Origin: an uncultured Clostridia bacterium
Lineage (GTDB): Bacteria > Bacillota > Clostridia > Oscillospirales > Acutalibacteraceae
Length of the DNA: 64,000 nt
Direction of reading: 5' to 3'
NCBI GenBank assembly: GCA_946566955.1
Contig: CAMNXD010000003.1
Location: forward strand, 1-64,000
Of this stretch, positions 8,528-17,182 are shown piece by piece. The position numbers and the translations under genes were made by a program. The notes beneath the pieces were generated by a model. The model ran no database searches and had not been told where the DNA came from. It saw only the letters and a program-made list of their open reading frames with translations. Numbering within the stretch: position 1 is the first letter of the stretch; each line of letters starts with the position of its first letter.

Positions 8528-8872
8528 ATGGATTTATTATCAAAAATTTCAGAGTCTTCTTTAAAGAGCACTGTACCCGACTTTAATGTTGGTGACACAG
8601 TTAAGGTAGAAGTTAAAATAAAAGAAGGCGAAAGAGAAAGAATTCAGATTTTCGAAGGTACAGTTATAGCTAAAAAGGGTAGCGGAATAGCTCAAACCTT
8701 TACTGTGAGAAAAATTTCCTACGGATGCGGAGTAGAAAGAATTTTCCCGCTGCATTGCCCAAGTGTTAAGGACATTAAAGTAGTAAGAAAAGGTCGCGTA
8801 AGAAGGGCTAAGCTCTATTACTTGAGAAATCGCGTTGGAAAAGCAGCAAAGGTAAAAGAAAAGTTAGTTTAG
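8528..8872 (+). CDS. rplS: 50S ribosomal protein L19
   Basis: About 114 residues when started at ATG 8528, which has GGAGG (8518-8522) at ideal distance. A TTG 12 bases upstream is part of that ribosome site and is rejected as the start. Conserved L19 motifs: [42 protein letters not shown] and [17 protein letters not shown]. It binds the subunit interface of the large ribosomal subunit. A strong terminator follows. Confidence 0.97.
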   Translation: MDLLSKISESSLKSTVPDFNVGDTVKVEVKIKEGERERIQIFEGTVIAKKGSGIAQTFTVRKISYGCGVERIFPLHCPSVKDIKVVRKGRVRRAKLYYLRNRVGKAAKVKEKLV

Positions 8873-8879
8873 AAATGGC

Positions 8880-8903
8880 GGGGAATTAGATTCCCCCTGT
8901 TTT
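8880..8903 (+). terminator. Intrinsic terminator of rplS
   Basis: Perfect stem GGGGAAT (8880-8886) / ATTCCCC (8890-8896) with a three-base loop, followed by CTGTTTTTT. Confidence 0.85.
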
Positions 8904-8974
8904 TTCCATTGTTATAGGACATTTTTCATAGTTTATGTGAGGGTGAACATATATATTTTAATAAGGATGGGAGT

Positions 8975-9571
8975 ATGAAAAATATGGACGAACAAAACAA
9001 AAGTTCTCTAGGAAGTGAGGAAGCTTTAAAAATTAGTAATCCTGCAAGTAAATTTTCGGCTTTTTGCTTTGACTGGAGTGAAACTATTGTTATATCCTTT
9101 ACATTTGTTGTTGTTTTAATGACTTTTATTTTTCGCCTTTTTACAGTTGACGGACAGTCTATGATGAACACACTTCACGATCGAGACAAAGTGGCGGTAC
9201 TAAAATGGAAATACATCCCTACAGCTGGAGACGTTGTTGTAATAAAACATGGAGAAGAATTTGATAAACCTCTTGTTAAACGTATAATAGCTACAGAAGG
9301 TCAGACTCTTAAAATCAATTTTAATGATGGCAGTGTATTTGTTGACGGTGTAAAGTTAAACGAAACATATATTAAAGAACGTATGTGGCTTCGTGGAGAT
9401 GCAGAAATCCCAGCTGTAATTCCTCAAGGACACTGCTTCGTGATGGGAGACAACAGAAACAACTCTAGTGACAGCCGAAGTAAAGTTATAGGACTAATTC
9501 CAAACGAAAACATAGTTGGTAAAGCTAAATTTGTAATTTATCCTTTTAACCGTATAAAAGTTATAGAGTAA
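8975..9571 (+). CDS. lepB: Signal peptidase I, first of two tandem copies
   Basis: 198 residues. A cytoplasmic N-terminus and one membrane helix (about 38-58) precede an extracellular S26 protease domain. The catalytic Ser is in DGQSMMNTL and the catalytic Lys in PLVKRIIA. The GHCFVMGDNRNNSSDSR box near the C-terminus is the family signature. It removes signal peptides from exported proteins. The next gene is a close paralogue, so this is a tandem duplication. ATG 8975 follows GGGAGT. Confidence 0.95.
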   Translation: MKNMDEQNKSSLGSEEALKISNPASKFSAFCFDWSETIVISFTFVVVLMTFIFRLFTVDGQSMMNTLHDRDKVAVLKWKYIPTAGDVVVIKHGEEFDKPLVKRIIATEGQTLKINFNDGSVFVDGVKLNETYIKERMWLRGDAEIPAVIPQGHCFVMGDNRNNSSDSRSKVIGLIPNENIVGKAKFVIYPFNRIKVIE

Positions 9572-9608
9572 GGCTTTAATTAATTAAAAGAGGACTGAAT
9601 TTTAATAT

Positions 9609-10190
9609 ATGCATGGTAGCCAAAAAAAGCAAAGTCGTAATTTTGATTCTAAGCATAGCTGCAGGAGTCCAAAATTAGCGGCTTTATTCTTTGAATGGAT
9701 AGAGGTTACAGTCCAAGCGGTAATAATTGTAGTGTTTTTAATGGTTTTCGTATTTAGAGTAGTAAACGTTAGTGGAGAGTCGATGCTAAATACTCTTCAC
9801 GATGAAGATAGGGTCGTAATTACTAAATGGAATTACAAACCTAAAAATGGAGACGTTGTTGTAATAAGACATAGTAGAAAATTAGATTTTCCCATTATTA
9901 AAAGGATTATTGCTTTAGAAGGTCAGAAGCTGGAGATTAATTTTAAAGATGGCAGCGTTAAGGTGGATGGAGCGAAAATAAAGGAGCCATATATAAAGGA
10001 GAGGATGTGGCTTAAGGGAGACGCTGAAATTCCTTTAGTAATACCTAAGGGCTGCTGCTTTGTAATGGGAGACAACAGAAATAATTCTACCGACAGTAGG
10101 TTTAGCGAAGTTGGATTAATATCATATGAGGACATAGTCGGAAAAGCGAGCTATATAGTTTTTCCATTCCATAGAATTGGAGTGATATAA
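9609..10190 (+). CDS. lepB: Signal peptidase I, second tandem copy
   Basis: 193 residues with the same plan as its neighbour: a basic Ser-rich N-terminus, a membrane helix (about 33-54) and an S26 domain with Ser in SGESMLNTL, Lys in PIIKRIIA and the MGDNRNNSTDSR box. Both catalytic residues are intact, so both copies should be active. Divergence is concentrated in the N-terminus and the solvent-exposed parts. AGAGGA lies about 14 bases before ATG 9609, a long spacing, and an in-frame TAA at 9603 excludes a further upstream start. Confidence 0.94.
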   Translation: MHGSQKKQSRNFDSKHSCRSPKLAALFFEWIEVTVQAVIIVVFLMVFVFRVVNVSGESMLNTLHDEDRVVITKWNYKPKNGDVVVIRHSRKLDFPIIKRIIALEGQKLEINFKDGSVKVDGAKIKEPYIKERMWLKGDAEIPLVIPKGCCFVMGDNRNNSTDSRFSEVGLISYEDIVGKASYIVFPFHRIGVI

Positions 10191-10195
10191 ATAAA

Positions 10196-11056
10196 ATGGA
10201 ATTTTCTCAAAATATAAATTGGTTTCCGGGTCATATGGCAAAGGCTAAAAAGGAACTTAAAGAGAGCTTAAAGCTAGTAGACTTGACTGCTGAACTTGTT
10301 GACTCCAGAATTCCGATATCTAGCAGGAATAAAGAGCTCACCGAGATGTGTGGAGAAAAACCGAGAATTTTAGTTTTAAATAAGTCTGATTTATTAGATA
10401 AACATGCTATTTATCAGTGGCTTGATTTTTTTAAAAAGCAGGATTTAGTATGTTTACCGTATAGCTTTAGAAGTAGTGCAAGCAGATTAGAATTTATAAA
10501 ATATGCTAAAGAGGTTATGAAAGATAAATTAGAAACTTGGAAGTTAAAAGGTATGGTTGGTCGAAAAATACGCATTATGGTACTGGGAATTCCTAACGTT
10601 GGGAAGTCAACTTTTATTAATAGTCTTTTGCGAAGCTCTAAGGCTAAAGTGGAAAATAGACCTGGTGTTACGAGAAAAAATCAATGGTTTTCATTAGGGT
10701 CAGATATAGAGCTTTTAGATACCCCGGGAGTGCTGTGGCCAAAGCTTGAAGACAAATCTGCTGCATACAATCTTGCAATAACTGGAGCCATAAAAGATAG
10801 TATTCTTGATATTGAAGACTTAGCATGTCATTTTATAGAAAAGATAAAAAATGAAGATTTCATTTGTGAGAGATATAAATTAGAAGTGTCTGATATGCAA
10901 AAAAGTCCGCATGATATTTTAAGTCTCATTGGAAAGAAAAGAGGCATGCTATCTTCGGGAGGAATAGTTAATACCTTTAGAGCAGCAGAAATGCTTTTAG
11001 AAGAATTTAGACTAGGAAAGTTAGGTAGAATTATGCTCGAGAAACCAGAAATTTAA
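10196..11056 (+). CDS. rbgA: Ribosome biogenesis GTPase RbgA (YlqF)
   Basis: 286 residues, full length. A circularly permuted GTPase: G4 NKSD (about 61-64) precedes G1 GIPNVGKSTF (about 126-135) and G3 DTPG (about 178-181). The N-terminal INWFPGHMAKA and the C-terminal helical domain are typical. It promotes late assembly of the 50S subunit. It sits between lepB and rnhB, the usual Firmicutes arrangement. A GGAGTGAT site overlaps the end of the preceding gene. Confidence 0.96.
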   Translation: MEFSQNINWFPGHMAKAKKELKESLKLVDLTAELVDSRIPISSRNKELTEMCGEKPRILVLNKSDLLDKHAIYQWLDFFKKQDLVCLPYSFRSSASRLEFIKYAKEVMKDKLETWKLKGMVGRKIRIMVLGIPNVGKSTFINSLLRSSKAKVENRPGVTRKNQWFSLGSDIELLDTPGVLWPKLEDKSAAYNLAITGAIKDSILDIEDLACHFIEKIKNEDFICERYKLEVSDMQKSPHDILSLIGKKRGMLSSGGIVNTFRAAEMLLEEFRLGKLGRIMLEKPEI

Positions 11057-11074
11057 TACGAAAGGAGGATAACT

Positions 11075-11680
11075 ATGGATTGGCTTTGTTATGAGAAGAA
11101 GTATATTTCGCAGGGTAAGAACCTGGTGTGTGGAGTAGACGAAGCTGGAAGAGGTCCGCTTGCTGGACCAGTTTACGCAGCGGCAGCTGTACTACCCGAA
11201 GGCGTGATTATTGAAGGGGTTAACGACTCTAAAAAGCTTACTCCTTCTAAACGGGAGTACCTTTATGAAAAAATAGTGGAAGGCTGTTTAGACTATTCCA
11301 TTGCTTTTGCGAGTGTTGAAGAAATTGATAATCTCAACATTTTAAATGCAACTTATCTTGCAATGACTCGAGCAGTTAAAGGATTAAAAAAAGAACCCGA
11401 TATAGTTTTAGTAGATGGAAATACGCTTCCTAAATGGAACATTGATTCTAGGTGTATTATTAAAGGCGATTCGCTTTCTCATAGCATTGCATGTGCTTCG
11501 ATTTTAGCTAAAGTTAGTCGAGATAAGTTTATGATAAATCAAGCAGAAAAATATCCTAATTACAGTTTTGAAAAGCATAAGGGATACGGTACATCACTTC
11601 ATATTGCAAACATTAAAAAATACGGTCCCTGCCCACTGCATAGAAGTACATTTCTAAAGAAGATTTTAAATCATGACTGA
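11075..11680 (+). CDS. rnhB: Ribonuclease HII
   Basis: 201 residues. Cleaves RNA in RNA-DNA hybrids, including single embedded ribonucleotides. Catalytic motifs: GVDEAGRGPLAGPV (Asp/Glu pair, about 21-34), the DG of LVDGN (about 112-115), and SHSIACASILAKVSRD. AAAGGAGG precedes the ATG. The stop overlaps the start of yraN by eight bases. Confidence 0.96.
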   Translation: MDWLCYEKKYISQGKNLVCGVDEAGRGPLAGPVYAAAAVLPEGVIIEGVNDSKKLTPSKREYLYEKIVEGCLDYSIAFASVEEIDNLNILNATYLAMTRAVKGLKKEPDIVLVDGNTLPKWNIDSRCIIKGDSLSHSIACASILAKVSRDKFMINQAEKYPNYSFEKHKGYGTSLHIANIKKYGPCPLHRSTFLKKILNHD

Positions 11681-12053
11681 AAAAATAGCTTTAGGGCGAA
11701 AAGGCGAAAGTTATGTATGCGAGTATTTAAAGAGTAAAGGATATATCATAAATGAGGTAAACTATCATAGCCGCTATGGTGAGATTGATATAATATCTCA
11801 AAACGAAAAATATTTAGTTTTCGTTGAAGTTAAGACTAGAAAAAGCTTTAATTTTTCTCGTGCCATAGAAGCAGTAAATAGAAGTAAAAGAATAAAAATA
11901 ATTAAAACTGCCTATTTTTATATTAGCAGTAAAAGCTTAAACAAGCAGCCGCGCTTTGACGTAGCTGAAGTTTTAATAGATAGCAAAGAAATAAAAAAGC
12001 TTTTATATCATGAAAATAGTTTTAGCGTGGAGGAATGCGATGCGTTTTTTTGA
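11673..12053 (+). CDS. yraN: YraN/UPF0102 family nuclease-like protein
   Basis: 126 residues. The GRKGE start, GEIDII and FVEVKTRKS motifs define the family and form a restriction-endonuclease-like (PD-(D/E)XK) core with Glu, Asp and ExK residues. Its cellular role is not established, although it is commonly next to rnhB. It overlaps rnhB at the 5' end and the dipeptidase start at its 3' end, suggesting a tightly coupled operon. Confidence 0.88.
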   Translation: MTEKIALGRKGESYVCEYLKSKGYIINEVNYHSRYGEIDIISQNEKYLVFVEVKTRKSFNFSRAIEAVNRSKRIKIIKTAYFYISSKSLNKQPRFDVAEVLIDSKEIKKLLYHENSFSVEECDAFF

Positions 12054-12969
12054 TCTGCACTGTGATACTCTTTATAAGTCAACTCTTTATGGTGAAAGTC
12101 TTTATAAAAATAATTTTCATGTTTCTTTATCTCGGGCAAGAAAGTATCATCCTTATATAGGATGCTTTGCAATTTGGATTCCCGACGATCTTCGTGGAGA
12201 AAAGGCGTTTGAATTTTTTAATAAGTGCAAAAATAAATTTTCTTTTGATATAGAAAACTGTGATTATGCCGAAGAGATTAAATCTTCAAGCAATTTATAT
12301 AGAATTATTGAAGCTAAAAAAAGTGGATTAATTCTAACTCTTGAAGGTTCTTCAGCTCTGATGGGCGATATTTCAAAAGTCAGATACGTAAGCTCAGCAG
12401 GAGTTAAAATAATAACTTTAACATGGAATGGAGCTTGCGAAGCGGGAGATGGCGTCAACGTAGAAAATGCAACCGGAATTACAGATTTTGGCAAAAAACT
12501 GTTAAAAGAAATGGAAATATATAGTATAATAGTGGATGCTTCTCATGCAAGCGAAAAGCTATTTTATGATATTTATTCTTTATCTACTAGGCCTTTTATT
12601 GCAACTCATTCAAATTCAAAAAAAATATGTCCACATAGGCGTAATCTTACAGATGATCAATTTAAGTGTATAAAAGAAAAAGGGGGTATAGTAGGAATTA
12701 CGTTTTGTAGCGAATTTTTAAGTAGTTCTTCTAAAGTAGGGTTTGAGGATGTTTTTAAGCACGTTGAGCATTTCCTTTCTCTTGGTGGAGAAAAGACATT
12801 AAGTATTGGCAGCGATTTTGATGGCTCAGATGTACCTAATGATTTAAGAGGGATAGAGTTTGTTGAAAGTCTTTATGAATATTTTTTAGTAAAGAATTAC
12901 AGCGAAGAAATACTAGATAAAATCTTTTTTTCAAATGCTTATAGCTTTATAAAAAACTTTACAAATTAA
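12040..12969 (+). CDS. Membrane dipeptidase, peptidase family M19
   Basis: About 309 residues from ATG 12040, which has GGAGG at 12029-12033. An ATG at 12010 is in frame but lies inside yraN and lacks a site. Zinc ligands are visible: HCD in DLHCDT (about 4-9), Glu in LTLEGS, His in DASHAS, His in ATHSN, and Asp in IGSDFDG. The family hydrolyses dipeptides and is often cytoplasmic in Firmicutes. The gene overlaps yraN by 14 bases. Confidence 0.92.
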   Translation: MRFFDLHCDTLYKSTLYGESLYKNNFHVSLSRARKYHPYIGCFAIWIPDDLRGEKAFEFFNKCKNKFSFDIENCDYAEEIKSSSNLYRIIEAKKSGLILTLEGSSALMGDISKVRYVSSAGVKIITLTWNGACEAGDGVNVENATGITDFGKKLLKEMEIYSIIVDASHASEKLFYDIYSLSTRPFIATHSNSKKICPHRRNLTDDQFKCIKEKGGIVGITFCSEFLSSSSKVGFEDVFKHVEHFLSLGGEKTLSIGSDFDGSDVPNDLRGIEFVESLYEYFLVKNYSEEILDKIFFSNAYSFIKNFTN

Positions 12970-12988
12970 AATGTGAAAGGAGAATAGT

Positions 12989-13678
12989 ATGGCAATTTAC
13001 ACAATCTCAGATTTACACCTTTCACTTGGTGCTCAAAAATCAATGGAAATTTTTAAAGGATGGGAAAATTACGTAAACAATCTAGAAGAAAATTGGAGAA
13101 AAGTTGTTGCTCCTGAAGATACTGTAGTAATAATTGGAGATATTTCTTGGGCAATGAAGCTCGAAGATTCAAAAAGAGATTTAGAATTTATAAATAAACT
13201 GCCAGGGAAAAAAATATTTATAAAAGGAAATCATGACTATTGGTGGAGCACTACTTCTAAGGTAAACAATTTTTTAAAAGAAAACAATTTTGAAAGTATA
13301 TCTATTTTGTATAATTCCTCGGTTAATGTGGAAAGCATTGGTATATGCGGGACGCGGGGGTGGATGTTTAAAGTTTTAACCGGTCAAGATAAAAAAATCC
13401 TTTTTCGTGAAGTAGAGCGGCTACGCCGCTCAATTGATGCTGCGCTCGATGCCAATTTGACACCAGTAGTATTTTTACATTATCCTCCTATATATGGTAA
13501 AGAGGAATCTATGGATATTATGAATCTTTTGATTGAAAAAAAAGTTAAAAAATGTTACTATGGTCACATTCACGGTAATGGATCTATTAAAAAAATAATA
13601 GAAGGTGATTACAAGGGCATAGAGTTTAAACTTGTCTCCTGTGACTACATAAAATTTTGTCCTATCCGTGTAAATTAA
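12989..13678 (+). CDS. Calcineurin-like metallophosphoesterase
   Basis: 229 residues. All dimetal motifs are present in order: DLH (about 8-10), IGDISW (about 48-53), GNHDYWW (about 79-85), LHYPP (about 158-162) and GHIHG (about 189-193). The short form with WxxxxxPEDTVVIIGD is a conserved Clostridia type whose substrate is not known. AAAGGAG precedes the ATG. Confidence 0.9.
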   Translation: MAIYTISDLHLSLGAQKSMEIFKGWENYVNNLEENWRKVVAPEDTVVIIGDISWAMKLEDSKRDLEFINKLPGKKIFIKGNHDYWWSTTSKVNNFLKENNFESISILYNSSVNVESIGICGTRGWMFKVLTGQDKKILFREVERLRRSIDAALDANLTPVVFLHYPPIYGKEESMDIMNLLIEKKVKKCYYGHIHGNGSIKKIIEGDYKGIEFKLVSCDYIKFCPIRVN

Positions 13679-13711
13679 GTGATATTAAATTAACTGAAAG
13701 GAAGAGGTAAA

Positions 13712-14998
13712 ATGGGATTAAGGTCGTCTAATAAAGTGGAAGTTAACCGTTATGAAATGGAGGTTGAGGTATCAGCTGAAGACTTCTCTCGCGAAGTTGA
13801 AAAAGTCTATAACAAGCAAAAAGGCAAAATAACTGTTCCTGGCTTTAGAAAAGGAAAAGCTCCGAAGAAGTTTATCGAAAAATACTACGGTGAGCAAGTT
13901 TTCTATGAGGATGCTATAAATAGCCTTTATCCAAAAGCAGTGGAAAATGCAGCTAAGGAAGCAGGACTAGAATTAGTTGATGACCACATTGATTTCGAAA
14001 TAGTAACCTTAAGTAAAGAAGAAGGTCTAGTTTTTAAAGTCAAAGTGACTGTAATGCCAGAGGTCAAAGTTGAGAATTACAAGGGAATAGAAGTTGAAAA
14101 AAAATCTAATCCCAAAGTAACCGCTAAAGATTTAGAAGAAAAAATAAAAGCTGTTCAAGAGCAAAATGCCAGGCTGGTTTCCTGCGAAGATGGCGTGGTT
14201 GAAGACGGAAATGTGGTAAACATTGATTTTAAAGGATCTATAGATTCTGTACCATTTGAAGGTGGATCCGCAGAAGATATTGAACTGGAAATCGGGAAAA
14301 AGCAATTCATTGAAGGATTTGAATCTCAGATTATAGGTCATAAAGTAGGAGAAAAATTCGATATAAACGTGACTTTTCCCGAAAACTATCATGTTACAAG
14401 TTTAGCTGGAAAGGAAGCAATATTTAATATAGTTCTTAATGGGATTCAAAAAAAGGAGCTTCCAGTAGTTGATGATGAATTCGTCAAAGATGTAAGCGAA
14501 TTTGAAACTCTTGAGGAGTACAAAAAAGATTTAAAAGATAAACTGCTTAAAGAAAAAAAGAATCGAATTGAAAATGAAACAGATGAAGAAATAAAAAATA
14601 AATTTTTATCTCTTATTGATGTAGAAATTCCCGAAGCGTTAGTAAAAAATAAATCTAAGGAGCTTATAAGAGATTTCGAATATAGACTCAAAGCTCAGGG
14701 TCTTAATTTAAAAGAGTATTTAAAATATACAGGCACCAAGGTAGAAGCTTTATTTGAAAACTTTAAGCCTCAAGCTTTAGAAAGCGTTAAAATGGCGCTG
14801 GGACTTAAAAAAGTATGTGAGCTTGAAAAAATAGAAGCTTCTGCGGAAGAAATCGAAAAAGAATATGAGCTAATTGCAAAATCTTGTTCATCTAAAGTAG
14901 AGGACGTCAAGAAATTTGTTCTTCATAAAGATGTTGAACATGAAATAGTTTCTAAAAAAGCTTGGGAACTTATTAAAAATAGCGTAGTAAGTAAATAA
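13712..14998 (+). CDS. tig: Trigger factor (ribosome-associated chaperone, PPIase)
   Basis: 428 residues. An N-terminal ribosome-binding domain carries the signature VPGFRKGKAPKKFIEK (about 42-57). A central FKBP-type PPIase domain (about 150-245) has GNVVNIDFKGSIDS and GFESQIIGHKVGE. A C-terminal helical chaperone domain completes it. It binds nascent chains at the exit tunnel. It begins the tig-clpP-clpX-lon-engB proteostasis cluster, the standard order in Clostridia. Confidence 0.96.
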   Translation: MGLRSSNKVEVNRYEMEVEVSAEDFSREVEKVYNKQKGKITVPGFRKGKAPKKFIEKYYGEQVFYEDAINSLYPKAVENAAKEAGLELVDDHIDFEIVTLSKEEGLVFKVKVTVMPEVKVENYKGIEVEKKSNPKVTAKDLEEKIKAVQEQNARLVSCEDGVVEDGNVVNIDFKGSIDSVPFEGGSAEDIELEIGKKQFIEGFESQIIGHKVGEKFDINVTFPENYHVTSLAGKEAIFNIVLNGIQKKELPVVDDEFVKDVSEFETLEEYKKDLKDKLLKEKKNRIENETDEEIKNKFLSLIDVEIPEALVKNKSKELIRDFEYRLKAQGLNLKEYLKYTGTKVEALFENFKPQALESVKMALGLKKVCELEKIEASAEEIEKEYELIAKSCSSKVEDVKKFVLHKDVEHEIVSKKAWELIKNSVVSK

Positions 14999-15025
14999 TA
15001 TCTAGCTAAAGAAAGGGTGGAGCAT

Positions 15026-15607
15026 ATGGGATTAGTACCTTATGTTGTAGAGCAAACAGGCAGAGGAGAACGGTCTTACGACATATTTTCAAGACTCCTT
15101 AATGATAGAATTGTAATGCTGAATGAAGAGGTTAATTCAAGTAGTGCGAGCTTAGTAGTTGCTCAGCTTTTATACCTCGAAGGTCAGGATGCTTCAAAAG
15201 ATATAAATTTATATATAAATAGTCCCGGCGGATCCGTCACGGACGGTCTTGCCATATACGACACGATGCAATATATAAAATGTGATGTTTCGACTATTTG
15301 TATGGGACTAGCCGCGAGCATGGGAGCATTTTTATTAGCGGCTGGAACAAAAGGAAAAAGATATGCTCTTCCAAATAGCGATATAATGATTCACCAGCCT
15401 AGCGGCGGAGCAAAAGGTCAAGCAACTGATATTAATATTCATGCACAGCATATTTTAAAAACTAAAGAAAAGCTAAATAAAATTCTTTCAGAAAGAACCG
15501 GTCAAAGCTATGAAACAGTTGCTGCTGACAGCGAAAGAGATAACTTCATGGATGCTGAACAAGCAATGAAATACGGCATTGTGGATAAGGTGCTTTATAA
15601 AAGATAA
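15026..15607 (+). CDS. clpP: ATP-dependent Clp protease proteolytic subunit
   Basis: 193 residues from ATG 15026, giving the canonical [20 protein letters not shown] start with GGGTGG at 15015-15020. An in-frame GTG at 15017 is part of the ribosome site. The catalytic triad is present: Ser in [11 protein letters not shown], His in IMIHQP, and the Asp in the following GQATDI region. It forms the degradation chamber used with ClpX. It is separated from clpX by an omega-RNA-like insertion. Confidence 0.96.
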   Translation: MGLVPYVVEQTGRGERSYDIFSRLLNDRIVMLNEEVNSSSASLVVAQLLYLEGQDASKDINLYINSPGGSVTDGLAIYDTMQYIKCDVSTICMGLAASMGAFLLAAGTKGKRYALPNSDIMIHQPSGGAKGQATDINIHAQHILKTKEKLNKILSERTGQSYETVAADSERDNFMDAEQAMKYGIVDKVLYKR

Positions 15608-15629
15608 AACTTTTTAGTACTTTAGAGCA

Positions 15630-15765
15630 GTCTTCCCACTTAATAGGTGGGTGGATTGCATTTTGAACCGCAGGACATGCGGAGATAGCTCGCCTGTGCT
15701 GTAATCATCTGGTTACTAAAGCGAGAAGCTCTGGCGATTATATGTAGACGCTAGAAGTATGTCAC
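15630..15765 (+). ncRNA. Solitary IS200/IS605-type right end with omega-RNA (TnpB guide scaffold)-like structure
   Basis: The gap between clpP and clpX is packed with nested hairpins: CCCAC/GTGGG (15635-15651), CCGCA/TGCGG (15668-15682), CTCGC/GCGAG (15689-15725) and TCTGGCG/CGCTAGA (15730-15755). The block ends in AGTATGTCAC. The words ACCGCAGGACATGCGG, GGTTACTAAAGCGAGAAGCTC and the terminal GTATGTCAC match, from memory, the 3' end of TnpB-type transposons of Clostridia, where the reRNA/omega-RNA scaffold is encoded. No tnpB or transposase frame and no left end is present. If functional, the guide would begin at 15766, inside the clpX translation-start region. Confidence 0.6.
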
Positions 15766-15794
15766 TTCATTATGTTAGGGAGCGGTGGTTTATT

Positions 15795-17162
15795 ATGAAT
15801 ATGGATAAAGGAAGTAAAGATAGAGAGCTTTGTTGCTCGTTTTGTGGTAAGCCTCAGTATGAAGCTAAAAAATTAGTTGCGGGACCGGGTGTGTGTATTT
15901 GCGATGAGTGTGTAGATTTATGCGTCACTATATTGGACGAAGAAATTTCAGGGTTTAAAGACAGAAAAACCACTAGTACTCCTCGTGTTTCTCCGCCACA
16001 GATTAAAAAGAATGTTGGAGAAAAAATTTTGCCCAAGCCTAAAGAAATAAAAAAATACCTAGATGAATACGTTGTTGGTCAAGATCGCGCTAAAACAGCA
16101 CTCTCTGTGGCAGTTTACAACCACTATAAAAGAATATTTTTTGGAAAAGACGCTAAAAATGATAATATAGAGCTAAAAAAAAGTAATATACTTTTGCTTG
16201 GACCTACTGGAGTTGGTAAGACACTTTTAGCTCAAACTTTAGCTCAAATTATAGATGTTCCATTTGCAATCGCAGATGCTACAACTCTTACAGAAGCTGG
16301 ATATGTTGGTGAAGACGTTGAAAATATACTTTTAAGGTTAATTCAAGCAGCTAATTTTGACATTGCTAGAGCAGAATGTGGTATAATATATATTGACGAA
16401 ATAGATAAAATAGCTAGAAAGTCTGAAAATGCTTCTATAACTCGCGACGTTAGCGGAGAAGGAGTTCAACAAGCACTACTTAAAATTCTCGAAGGGACGA
16501 CTTCTGCAGTTCCGCCTAAAGGGGGACGAAAACACCCTCAGCAAGAGTTTATTCAGATTGATACATCGCATATACTCTTTATTTGTGGTGGTGCATTTGA
16601 AGGAATAGAAAAAATAATCGAGAAGAGAATAAGCACTTCATCTCTAGGATTTGGCGCTGACGTTCGTACACGCAAGGAGATTGATTCAACTGACTGGATG
16701 AGTAAAGTTGTGCCTCAAGATTTTGTTAAATATGGTTTAATTCCCGAGCTTGTTGGAAGAATGCCAGTTATTTCGTCACTTAAAGGTCTTGACGAGGAAG
16801 CATTAGTTAAAATACTTGTTGAACCCAAAAATTCACTTGTTAAACAGTATCAAAAACTTTTCTCCCTCGATGAGGTTGAACTGGAGTTTAAAGAATCAGC
16901 TCTTAAAGCAATTGCGAAAAAGGCAATTAAGAGAAACATCGGAGCTAGAGGACTAAGGTCTATAATGGAAGAAGCTTTGCAAAAGGTTATGTTTGAAGTT
17001 CCTTCTAATCATAAAATTGAGAAAGTAGTTATTGATTCAGAAGTTATTGAAGAAAAGGGAGAACCTAAATATCTTTATAATGAAATGAGGAATCCGGTTA
17101 TTATTTCAATCAATCCTGAGAAACTTAAAAGTAAATCTTCGAAGGATACGGATGCTTCATGA
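15795..17162 (+). CDS. clpX: ATP-dependent Clp protease ATP-binding subunit ClpX
   Basis: About 455 residues from ATG 15795 (GGTGG at 15784-15788). The frame is open to an ATG at 15759, but that ATG lies within the omega-RNA-like 3' end and is not expected to be used. The N-terminal zinc domain has CSFCGK and CDECVDLC. Walker A is [11 protein letters not shown], Walker B is [11 protein letters not shown], and the pore-loop GYVGEDVE and RKHPQQEF are typical of ClpX. It unfolds substrates for ClpP. Confidence 0.96.
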   Translation: MNMDKGSKDRELCCSFCGKPQYEAKKLVAGPGVCICDECVDLCVTILDEEISGFKDRKTTSTPRVSPPQIKKNVGEKILPKPKEIKKYLDEYVVGQDRAKTALSVAVYNHYKRIFFGKDAKNDNIELKKSNILLLGPTGVGKTLLAQTLAQIIDVPFAIADATTLTEAGYVGEDVENILLRLIQAANFDIARAECGIIYIDEIDKIARKSENASITRDVSGEGVQQALLKILEGTTSAVPPKGGRKHPQQEFIQIDTSHILFICGGAFEGIEKIIEKRISTSSLGFGADVRTRKEIDSTDWMSKVVPQDFVKYGLIPELVGRMPVISSLKGLDEEALVKILVEPKNSLVKQYQKLFSLDEVELEFKESALKAIAKKAIKRNIGARGLRSIMEEALQKVMFEVPSNHKIEKVVIDSEVIEEKGEPKYLYNEMRNPVIISINPEKLKSKSSKDTDAS

Positions 17163-17182
17163 AAGAACGGAGTTGATTAAAA

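Noticed and set aside
15630-15765. tmRNA, 6S RNA or CRISPR-like element between clpP and clpX
   Set aside because: No tag frame, no long single-bulged hairpin and no repeat-spacer pattern. The terminal motifs fit an IS200/IS605-type right end better.
17174-17176. TGA in the lon leader read as Trp or selenocysteine
   Set aside because: TGA is used as a normal stop in many genes here (for example clpX, ppa), and no selenocysteine-type hairpin is evident.
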